Assembly: GCA_021779855.1 (NCBI GenBank)
Contig: JAJXZW010000001.1
Span: forward strand, 1-64,000
Source of the DNA: Actinomycetes bacterium
Lineage (GTDB): Bacteria > Actinomycetota > Acidimicrobiia > Acidimicrobiales > RAAP-2
Length of the DNA: 64,000 bases
Direction: 5' to 3'
The position numbers were made by a program, and so were the translations under genes. Under the pieces are notes generated by a model. That model saw nothing but the letters and a program-made list of their open reading frames with translations. It ran no database searches and was not told the origin of the DNA. Below, piece after piece: positions 23,944-31,414 of this stretch (the first letter of the stretch is position 1; the number at the start of each line of letters is the position of its first letter).

Positions 23944-26144
23944 ACCACGGCCGGCCGCGCCCTCGGCGCGAGGACCTCCGCGGCCACCCGGCGGGCGAAG
24001 GCCTCGGGCTTGGTGGGGCGGATTCGGGCGTCCTCGGCGCGGTCGGCCTTGGAGAAGGCCGCACTCGCCACCACCGAGCCGCCGCGCGCCTCGACCTGGT
24101 GGGCCAGCTCCGCCGGGGCCGACCGAGGGTTTACCCCGTAGGTGCAGAAGAGCGCGACGGGTCGACCCCCGAGCCACGGGAGTCCGTCGACGAACTCGCG
24201 CATAGCGCTCGCCGCGCGCACCCGCGCCACGACGAGCCCCTCCACCCAGGTACCGAGCACCAGGGCGTCGGCCTGGGCCACCGCGAGGGCGTCGACCCGC
24301 TCGACCGGCAGCACCGACACCGTCGCGCCGGAGCGACGCAGCTCGTCGCCGACCACCTCGGCCAGGCGCGCCGTCGTCCCGCTCGCGCTGGCGTAGGCGA
24401 CGAGGACCCGGGGCGCCGGGGCCTCGGGGTCGCGCGCGCGTCCCCCGCGGGTGGGGCGCGCGTCGAGGACGGAGCGGGCCGCCCGACGGCCCTGGGCCAT
24501 CGCCTCGACGACGGTCGACGGGCCGGTGAGCGCGTCGCCCGCCGCCCAGAGCCGCTCGCGGCGGGGCATCGCCGCCTCCCAGAGGCCGACCTCACGGTCG
24601 AGCGCGAGGGCGCCGACGGGCTGGGCGAAGCACGCCGGGCTCGCGGGGTTGGCGAGGATCCCGCTGGCGCGCCAGCGTCCCGGAGCGAAGCCCCGGTGGC
24701 GCTTGGCGATCGGCGTCTGGGGCACGCGAGCGCGCAGCCCCTCGTCGATGCGGTACCCCATGGCCATCACCACGAGGTCGACCGCCAGGACGTCGAGGGA
24801 GTCGGGCGACACCACCGGCGTGCTCGCACGGTCCCGCTGGGTCGTGTGGGACAAGACGGCGCGCACGACCCGGCCGTCGAAGCCCTCCAGGCTGGTGAGC
24901 GTGCGCGAGAAGCGCACGTCGACCCCCTCGGAGCGAGCCTCGGCCAGCTCGTCGGGGCGGGCGAGGGCGAAGCGCTCGTCCAGCCAGTCGACGCACGTCG
25001 CCTCGAGGCCGAGGCGCCGGGCCAGGCGGGCGACGTCCATCGCGGTGTTGCCGGCGCCGAGCACGAGGACCCGCCGTCCCCGTTCCGGCGCGATGCCGAG
25101 TGACGCGCGGAACGCCTCGGGGTCCCCACCCGGGTCCAGGGCGGCCTTGGCCCCCTGGAGGAACGCCGTGGCGGTGCCCACCCCGTCGAGGTCCGCGCCG
25201 GGCACCGAGAGGCGCATCGCCTGGCCGGCGCCGTGGGCCATGACCAGGGCGTCGTGGGCCTCGAGGAGCTGGTCGATGTCGCCGGGCTCGACGCTCGTCG
25301 CCAGGCGCAGGTCGACCCCCGCCGCGACCAGGTCGTCCCACGGTCGGCGGGCGACGTCGTCGGGCAGGGTGAAGTCCGGGATGCCCCACACCAGCAGCCC
25401 CCCGGGCCGGTCGTCGCGCTCGTAGACGGTCACCCGCGCGCCGCCGGCGAGCAGCTCGTAGGCGGCGCCGATGGCGGCCGGACCCGAGCCGACGATGCCG
25501 ACCGACAGGGCCGTCGCGGCCGGCTCGGCGACGACCGGCGCCGGGACGGCCGCCTGGTCGGCGATGAAGCGCTCGAGCCGGCCGATGGCGACCGGCTCGC
25601 CGCCGGCCAACGACCAGGTGCACGAGCCCTCGCACTGGGCGGCCTGGTTGCAGACCCGCGAGCACACGTCGGGCAGGACCGTCGTGCGCCGCAGGATGGC
25701 GTGGGCGCCCTCGAGGTCGTGGGCCCGCACGGCCGCGACGAAGGCGGGGATGTCGTTGTGGGCCGGGCAGCCCCGCACGCAGGTGGGGTCGGGACAGGCC
25801 AGGCACCGGTTGGCCTCGGCGATCGCCTCGTCCCAGCTGGCGTAGCCCTGACGCGTCTCGGTGACGTTGGCGTGGAGCTCGACCGGGTGGCGCAGCGGCG
25901 GGTCGACCCGCGTGGCTAGCGCGAGCGGCCCCTCGACCACGATGGCGCTGAACGGGCAGGTGCGCTCGCACTGGCGACAGCCCACGCACGCGGCGTCGTT
26001 GGCCTGGGCCGTCCAGCTCGCGGGCTCCATGGACAGGGCGCCGGCCGGGCAGCGGATCACGCACTCCTGGCACCCCGCGCAGCGGTCGACGAGGACGGTG
26101 ACGTGGCGCCCGGTCTCGGTGCGCTCGCTCTCGATGATGGTCAT
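23940..26144 (-). CDS. GltD-like FAD oxidoreductase with ferredoxin and flavodoxin domains
   Basis: A 734-aa multidomain electron-transfer enzyme. Two 4Fe-4S ferredoxin motifs lie at C22/C25/C28/C32 and C53/C56/C59/C63. A GltD-type N-terminal cluster region follows (C114, C117, C122, C126), then a FAD site G-S-G-P-A-A-I-G-A-A-Y-E-L, an NAD(P)H site V-L-G-A-G-N-T-A-M-D-V-A-R and G-D-A-L-T-G-P. Residues after about 590 form a flavodoxin-like domain (V-L-V-A-Y-A-S-A-S-G-T-T-A). Fusion to flavodoxin is unusual for this family. ATG 26144 has an AGGAGT site 8 bp after the upstream stop. It is probably the partner of the polyferredoxin membrane protein. Confidence 0.82.
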   Translation of the reverse strand: MTIIESERTETGRHVTVLVDRCAGCQECVIRCPAGALSMEPASWTAQANDAACVGCRQCERTCPFSAIVVEGPLALATRVDPPLRHPVELHANVTETRQGYASWDEAIAEANRCLACPDPTCVRGCPAHNDIPAFVAAVRAHDLEGAHAILRRTTVLPDVCSRVCNQAAQCEGSCTWSLAGGEPVAIGRLERFIADQAAVPAPVVAEPAATALSVGIVGSGPAAIGAAYELLAGGARVTVYERDDRPGGLLVWGIPDFTLPDDVARRPWDDLVAAGVDLRLATSVEPGDIDQLLEAHDALVMAHGAGQAMRLSVPGADLDGVGTATAFLQGAKAALDPGGDPEAFRASLGIAPERGRRVLVLGAGNTAMDVARLARRLGLEATCVDWLDERFALARPDELAEARSEGVDVRFSRTLTSLEGFDGRVVRAVLSHTTQRDRASTPVVSPDSLDVLAVDLVVMAMGYRIDEGLRARVPQTPIAKRHRGFAPGRWRASGILANPASPACFAQPVGALALDREVGLWEAAMPRRERLWAAGDALTGPSTVVEAMAQGRRAARSVLDARPTRGGRARDPEAPAPRVLVAYASASGTTARLAEVVGDELRRSGATVSVLPVERVDALAVAQADALVLGTWVEGLVVARVRAASAMREFVDGLPWLGGRPVALFCTYGVNPRSAPAELAHQVEARGGSVVASAAFSKADRAEDARIRPTKPEAFARRVAAEVLAPRARPAVV

Positions 26145-26152
26145 CTCGACTC

Positions 26153-27730
26153 CTAGTTCGCAGCGTTCATGAACACGTACAGCACGGCGACCACGACGCC
26201 CAGCACGCCGGCCAGGGTCGTCGCCGCGACGCGCACGGCGAGGGGCCGGCGGCTCAGTGGCGCGAGGTCGCGTCCGGCGATGCGCCAGCTCGCCCACATC
26301 GCCGCCGCGGTGCCCAGGGCGACCACCAGGTCCTGGACGGCGATGATCCCGGTGTTCGAGGCGATGAGCGAGGCGTGGTAGAGGTGCGACGAGGTCGAGC
26401 CCACCCCGAACAGGTGGCCGATGGAGACCGGCACGCGCGGGACGTAGCGCAGGAACTTCGGCAGCTGGCGGGCGAAGTAGTCGGCGCCCACCACCGGGAT
26501 GATCCCGTACATGAGGGGCGCGAAGAAGCTGCGGAAGCGGCTGGTGCGCTCGACGAAGGCGGTGCCCCCGGGCGCCGGGACGAAGTCGGGCCGGGCGAAG
26601 GCCGCGCTGAAGAGACGTCCGACGAGCGCGAGCACGAGCGCCACCGCGGCGATGATCCCGACGTAGTCGACGGGGTTGGGGTACTGGGGGAAGTGGAGGT
26701 GGGCGTTGAGCCAGTTGTCGAGGCTGACGACGGCCGAGAGCGCGTTCACCTGCTGGAAGAGCACGAGGCCGAAGAGCAGCGCCACCGACCAGGCCACGTC
26801 GGCCCGGCGACGGCTGGGCGCGACCACCGAGGTGAGCGGCGGCTGGAGGTAGAGGCCGATGTTGTCCGAGGGGCAGGCCTTGTAGCACTCGGTGCACAGC
26901 CCGCAGGCCGCGTTGGAGTCGGCGCTGCCCGGCCAGGTGTACCACGGGCAGCCGTACCCCTCGGCGTCGCCGCGCATGCAGTCCTTGGTCGCACAGCTGA
27001 GGCACACCGACCGGTCCCGGGTGCGGAACCCCGCCACCGAGCCCATCGAGCCGACCGTGCCGATGAGTGCCGAGAGCGGGCAGACGTAGCGGCAGAACGT
27101 GCGCCGCTCGAAGGTGAGGAAGAAGACGACCGCCGTGCCGACGATGCCGAGGACCATGAAGCTCGTGGCCATCGGGTTGCCCGGCCCGGCGATGTTGAAG
27201 TACTCCTCGATCCAGGTGAGCACCAGGAACGCGCCGACCGAGAGCAAGAAGCCGTACTGGGCGAACCGCTCGGGCATCTTGATCCCGAGGCCCAGGCTCT
27301 TGGTGGTGCGCTTGAAGAAGCTGCGGCGCTGGATCCACTCGCCGAAGCCGCCGAAGGGGCACATCGCGCACCAGGCCCGACCGACCGCGACCATCATCAC
27401 GAAGACGAGGGCGAACCACAGGTACCAGGTGATGGCGGTGGCGAAGTTGAGCCCGGGCACCACGGTGCCCACGATCCCGATCGCGATGACGAGCCAGAAG
27501 ATGATCTGGTTGGGCAGGATGAGGAAGAACTGCAGGCGGCGGTCGCGCAGGATCCCGCCCACCCTCTTCAGGCGCGCCACGTCGAGGCCCCGGGGCGGGT
27601 CGGTGGCGGCGAAGCGGCCCGTCGTTTCGGGGTCGGCCGGCGGCCGGGTCCGGATGGCGACCGGGATCGGGTCGACCTGGTGGCTGCCCGGGAAGCCCGA
27701 CCTGGAGTGTTCCTCGGTGAGAAGTGCCAT
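26153..27730 (-). CDS. Membrane-bound polyferredoxin (NosR/NapH-like)
   Basis: A 525-aa membrane iron-sulfur protein. Cysteine groups C-A-M-C-P-F, C-R-Y-V-C-P-L, C-L-S-C-A-T-K-D-C and C-G-L-C-T-E-C-Y-K-A-C-P bind several 4Fe-4S clusters, with about nine hydrophobic segments around them. It belongs to the broad NapH/NosR/RdxA class that passes electrons across or along the membrane. ATG 27730 has a GGAAGGGG site. It is followed directly by the soluble GltD-flavodoxin fusion, suggesting electron exchange between the quinone pool and NAD(P)H. The upstream region carries a DosR-like palindrome shared with a response-regulator gene. Confidence 0.8.
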   Translation of the reverse strand: MALLTEEHSRSGFPGSHQVDPIPVAIRTRPPADPETTGRFAATDPPRGLDVARLKRVGGILRDRRLQFFLILPNQIIFWLVIAIGIVGTVVPGLNFATAITWYLWFALVFVMMVAVGRAWCAMCPFGGFGEWIQRRSFFKRTTKSLGLGIKMPERFAQYGFLLSVGAFLVLTWIEEYFNIAGPGNPMATSFMVLGIVGTAVVFFLTFERRTFCRYVCPLSALIGTVGSMGSVAGFRTRDRSVCLSCATKDCMRGDAEGYGCPWYTWPGSADSNAACGLCTECYKACPSDNIGLYLQPPLTSVVAPSRRRADVAWSVALLFGLVLFQQVNALSAVVSLDNWLNAHLHFPQYPNPVDYVGIIAAVALVLALVGRLFSAAFARPDFVPAPGGTAFVERTSRFRSFFAPLMYGIIPVVGADYFARQLPKFLRYVPRVPVSIGHLFGVGSTSSHLYHASLIASNTGIIAVQDLVVALGTAAAMWASWRIAGRDLAPLSRRPLAVRVAATTLAGVLGVVVAVLYVFMNAAN

Positions 27731-27835
27731 CGCGCCCCTTCCAACTGGTGGTCACGTCCGTATCTACGTGATTCCACTTGCCTAGGTACGTAGTACCACG
27801 CGGGCCGGGTCCCTCTCAACCACCGGGGCCAAAAA

Positions 27836-27849
27836 GGGACCAAAGTCCC
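27836..27849. promoter_or_regulatory. DosR-like palindromic operator GGGACCAAAGTCCC
   Basis: GGGACCAAAGTCCC; the other strand reads GGGACTTTGGTCCC. The mycobacterial DosR box core is GGGACTWWAGTCCC, so this differs at one central position. It lies 106 bp upstream of the polyferredoxin gene and 132 bp upstream of the divergent response regulator. On the minus strand it is followed by TTTTT, so a weak terminator hairpin is the alternative. A second dyad, GGTAC-GTA-GTACC, lies at 27784-27796. Confidence 0.5.
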
Positions 27850-27980
27850 ATGACCCAGGAATGCAGCCGTTTTCGGCCCCCCACGGGCCGGCCGGGATCG
27901 GCCGGCGGGCTCGGAGTCGGGTGGGTACCGTAGAACTACGTACACGTACCCGTAGGGTGTGCCACAGTGGGGAGGTGAGC

Positions 27981-28673
27981 GTGGACGCCGCCGAGGTCGA
28001 GACGGACCGGTCGGGGACCGATCCCATCCGGGTCCTCATCGTCGACGACCACGCCCTGGTGCGCGAGGGGACGCGAGAGCTCCTCTCCCAGGACGACTCC
28101 GTCGTCGTGGTCGGCATGGCCGGCTCGGGCGAGGAGGCCCTCGAGGCGGTGGCCGCCCTCTCGCCCGACGTGGCCCTGGTCGACGTGAACCTGCCCGCGA
28201 TGAGCGGGCTGGAGCTCTCACGCGCCCTGCTGGCCCAGTTCCCCTCGACCAAGGTCCTCGTGCTCAGTGCCTACGACGACTACGCCTACGTGGCCGAGGC
28301 GCTCGAGGTGGGCGTCGCCGGGTATCTGCTCAAGACCGCCTCGGCTAAGGAGCTGATCGACGCCGTGCGCGCCGTCCACGACGGAGTCTTCGTGCTCGAC
28401 CGCCAGGTCTCCCAACGGCTCGTGCGCCGCCGCGAGACGGCCCCGACCGCGGTGAGCGGGCTCACCCCACGCGAGACCAGCGTGCTGCAGTTGCTCGCCC
28501 AGGGCCGCTCCAACAAGCAGATCGCCACCGAGATGGCCCTGGGGACCCGCACCGTCGAGGGCTACGTCTCGAACATCCTCGCCAAGCTAGGCGTCGCCTC
28601 GCGCACCGAGGCCGTCGCCCACGCCATCCGCCACCGCCTCGTGAGCCCCTCGGGCCATGACCCCGCCCACTGA
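27981..28673 (+). CDS. NarL/DevR-type response regulator
   Basis: A 230-aa response regulator. The receiver domain (about 16-135) has the acidic pair D22-D23, the phosphoacceptor D68 in V-D-V-N-L-P and a lysine in L-L-K-T-A. The LuxR-type helix-turn-helix (about 160-225) reads L-T-P-R-E-T-S-V-L and N-K-Q-I-A, then R-T-V-E-G-Y-V-S-N-I-L-A-K-L-G, close to DosR/DevR. GTG 27981 has GGGGAGG 5 nt upstream; a TAGGGT -10 lies at 27953-27958. It overlaps the kinase gene by 17 bp. It may bind the palindrome between it and the redox operon. Confidence 0.88.
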   Translation: MDAAEVETDRSGTDPIRVLIVDDHALVREGTRELLSQDDSVVVVGMAGSGEEALEAVAALSPDVALVDVNLPAMSGLELSRALLAQFPSTKVLVLSAYDDYAYVAEALEVGVAGYLLKTASAKELIDAVRAVHDGVFVLDRQVSQRLVRRRETAPTAVSGLTPRETSVLQLLAQGRSNKQIATEMALGTRTVEGYVSNILAKLGVASRTEAVAHAIRHRLVSPSGHDPAH

Positions 28674-30084
28674 CCCTCCCGACACCCCACGCCCCCGCGG
28701 GCTCGGCGAGCGGCTGGTGCGCCCGCCCATCGCCGACGGGCCGTTCTGGATCATCCAGGGGACGGTCCTCGTGATCGTCGCGCTGCACTACCTCCTCGAC
28801 GTCCACCCCGGGCTGGCCAGCGGCGTGCTCCCGTCGGGGCTGCCGGTCGCCATCCTGGTCGTGCCGATCGGCTACGCCGCCCTGCGCTACGGCCTCCCGG
28901 GCTCGCTCGGCACCACGGCCTGGACGCTGATCCTCTGGCTGCCCGACCTCCTGTTGCCCCACGACGAGGGCCACGTGGGCGACGACCTGCTCAACTTCGC
29001 GGTCATCGTCGTGGTCGCGGTCGTCTTCGGCCGCCGGGTCGAGACCGAGCGCACGACCCAGGCCCGGATCGACTCGGCCAACGCGCGCGCCCTCGCGGTC
29101 GAGGCCGGCTACCACCGGCTCTTCGAGTCGACCCGCTCGCCCATCGTCGTGCTCGACGAGGACGAGCGCGTGAGTGACGCCAACCCGGCCGCGACGGCTC
29201 TCTTCGGGCCGCTCACCGGCCAGCCCCTCACGCGCGTCCTCGGTCCCGACCTCGACATAGCGAGCCTGTCGGGCCGGGTCCTCACCCTGGCCAATGGTCA
29301 CGACTACCGCCTGGACCTCGTCGACATGCCCTTCGACAGCGACGAGCGCCGCCAGCAGCTCAGCTTCGAGGACGTGACCGAGGAGCGCAGCGAGGAGCGT
29401 CGCGCCCGGCTCTTCGCCCGCCAGATCGTCGACCTCGAGGAGGACCAGCGCCGCCGGCTCGCCCGCGAGCTCCACGACGAGCCCCTCCAGCTCTTCTTGC
29501 ACCTCGCGCGCCGCCTCGAGCTACTCGCCCACCACGAGGGCGTCACCGAGAAGATGGCCGGCGAGCTCGAGCGCACGCGCAACCAGGCCCTGGAAGCGGC
29601 GACCCGCCTGCGATCGCTCGCGCGCGACCTGCGCCCACCCGCGCTCGACCAGCTCGGCCTGGTGCCGGCCCTCTCGAGCCTCGTGGCCGAGTTCGACGAC
29701 CAGGGCGAGGCCGCCATCAGCCTCGCGGTGCACGGCGGCCCGACGCGGCTCGCTCCCGAGGTCGAGCTGGGCGCGTTCCGGATCGTCCAGGAGTCGCTAC
29801 GCAACGCCCAGCACCACGCCGGCGCCCACCACGTGGACGTCGTCCTCGACTTCGGCGAGGACGACCTGCACCTGCGGGTGGTGGACGACGGCCGGGGCTT
29901 CGACCCCCACGCCGTGCCCGCCGCGGGCGGCTCGTCGCTCGGCGTGGTGGGGATGCGCGAGCGCGCGCGGCTGCTCGGCGGGGCCGTCGTCCTGCGCTCC
30001 ACGCCCGGGATCGGCACCGTCGTCGAGGCCACGCTCCCCACGGGCGCCCGCGAGGCGCGCCCGGCCCCGACGCCGAGCCACTGA
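28657..30084 (+). CDS. Sensor histidine kinase, HisKA_3 family
   Basis: 475 aa: about four membrane segments (30-125), a PAS-like domain (about 150-245, L-F-E-S-T-R-S-P-I-V-V-L-D-E), a HisKA_3 dimerisation helix with phosphoacceptor H273 in R-E-L-H-D-E, and a HATPase_c domain with N-A-Q-H-H-A and D-D-G-R-G-F-D. It would phosphorylate the preceding regulator. It lacks the heme-GAF domains of DosS, so the signal differs or is read through the PAS or membrane region. Confidence 0.87.
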   Translation: MTPPTDPPDTPRPRGLGERLVRPPIADGPFWIIQGTVLVIVALHYLLDVHPGLASGVLPSGLPVAILVVPIGYAALRYGLPGSLGTTAWTLILWLPDLLLPHDEGHVGDDLLNFAVIVVVAVVFGRRVETERTTQARIDSANARALAVEAGYHRLFESTRSPIVVLDEDERVSDANPAATALFGPLTGQPLTRVLGPDLDIASLSGRVLTLANGHDYRLDLVDMPFDSDERRQQLSFEDVTEERSEERRARLFARQIVDLEEDQRRRLARELHDEPLQLFLHLARRLELLAHHEGVTEKMAGELERTRNQALEAATRLRSLARDLRPPALDQLGLVPALSSLVAEFDDQGEAAISLAVHGGPTRLAPEVELGAFRIVQESLRNAQHHAGAHHVDVVLDFGEDDLHLRVVDDGRGFDPHAVPAAGGSSLGVVGMRERARLLGGAVVLRSTPGIGTVVEATLPTGAREARPAPTPSH

Positions 30085-30087
30085 GGC

Positions 30088-31239
30088 TCAGCGTCGGCGC
30101 GCGAGGGCCCCGGCCATCCGCTCGAGCGCCTCGATGAGGATCGCCGGGGAGGTCGCGAAGTTGAGCCGCACCGCCCCCGAGCCGCCGGTCCCGAAGTCCG
30201 CGCCCGGGCTGAGCGCCACGCCGGCGGCCTCGAGGAAGAAGCCCGCCGGGTCGGCGAGCCCGAGCCCCGCGCAGTCGAGCCACGCGAGGTAGGTGCCCTG
30301 GGGCGCGCGGTAGTTGACCCCGGGGAGGCGCTCGCCCACGAACGCGCCGAGCAGCCGGCGGTTCTCCTCGAGCGCGCCGAGCAGCTCGTCGAGCCACGGC
30401 CCGCCCGCCGCGAAGGCCGCCCCGTGGGCGATAGCGGCCACGTGCCCCGCGCCGTGGGCCACGCTCTCGGGGATCCGGGCGAGGTCCGGGACGCGCGCGG
30501 GCCCGGCGATCAGCAGGGCCGCCTTCAGACCGGCCAGGTTCCACCCCTTCGACGCCGACACGACGGCGAGGGCGTCCTCGGTGCCCTCGAGCGACAGGTA
30601 GGGGGTGAAGCGCGCCCCCGCGAGGACGAGCGGGGAGTGGATCTCGTCGGAGATGACGGCGACCCCGTGGGCCCGGGCGAGGGCCGCGACCCGGGTGAGC
30701 TCGTCGCCGGTCGGGACGGTGCCGGTGGGGTTGTGGGGGTTCGAGAGCAGGAGGGTCGCCCGCGGGCTCGCTGCGGCGGCGCGCGCGAGGGCCGACGCGA
30801 GGGACCCGGGGTCCAGCCGTCCCCGCGGGTCGAGCGGCGCCTCCACGACCGGCCGCCCCGCGCGCGCGGCCACCGCGAAGAAGGGGGGGTAGACGGGCGG
30901 GGTGACCACCACCGGGTCGCCCGGGCCACCGAGCAGAGCCAACGCCTCGGCGACGCCGTGCATCACGTCGGGCACGAGCGCCACCGCGGGGGGGCCGGCC
31001 ACGTCCCAGCCCCAGCGCTCGCGCGCGAACCCCCGGTACGCCTCGGCGTAGCCGGCGCCCCACGGGTAGCCGGTGTCGCCGCGGGCGAGGACGTCCTCGA
31101 GGGCCTCGCGCACGACCGGGGCCAGAAGCGCGTCCATCTCGGCCACCCAGAGCGGAAGGACCGCCTCGCCGTAGCGGCGCCACTTCAGGCTCGTGCGCGA
31201 GCGCAGCTGGTCGAGCGTGGCCCAGGCGAAACCGTTCAC
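30088..31239 (-). CDS. PatB/MalY-type PLP C-S lyase or aminotransferase
   Basis: A 383-aa fold-type I PLP enzyme. Features include P-L-W-V-A-E-M-D near the start, S-N-P-H-N-P-T-G, I-S-D-E-I-H-S-P and the Schiff-base lysine in S-A-S-K-G-W-N-L-A-G-L-K, the MalY/PatB signature. Such enzymes act as cystathionine beta-lyases or aminotransferases, so a role in methionine or sulfur metabolism is likely. GTG 31239 gives the usual N-terminal length; the open frame extends 22 codons upstream through proline- and glycine-rich sequence. The ribosome site is weak, so the start is uncertain. Confidence 0.8.
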   Translation of the reverse strand: MNGFAWATLDQLRSRTSLKWRRYGEAVLPLWVAEMDALLAPVVREALEDVLARGDTGYPWGAGYAEAYRGFARERWGWDVAGPPAVALVPDVMHGVAEALALLGGPGDPVVVTPPVYPPFFAVAARAGRPVVEAPLDPRGRLDPGSLASALARAAAASPRATLLLSNPHNPTGTVPTGDELTRVAALARAHGVAVISDEIHSPLVLAGARFTPYLSLEGTEDALAVVSASKGWNLAGLKAALLIAGPARVPDLARIPESVAHGAGHVAAIAHGAAFAAGGPWLDELLGALEENRRLLGAFVGERLPGVNYRAPQGTYLAWLDCAGLGLADPAGFFLEAAGVALSPGADFGTGGSGAVRLNFATSPAILIEALERMAGALARRR

Positions 31240-31414
31240 CCCCCGATACTCCCACTCGGTCCCCGCACCGGCCCGCGGGGTCCGACCCCCCTCGACCGGC
31301 CACACGAGGCCTCGGGCACCCGAGGTCGTTCGGCCCGACCGCGTCGAGGTTGCCGTCGAGGGCGCACCCGACCGCGTCGACGCCCCGGCCGACCTCGAGC
31401 GCCTCGCGGAGTCT

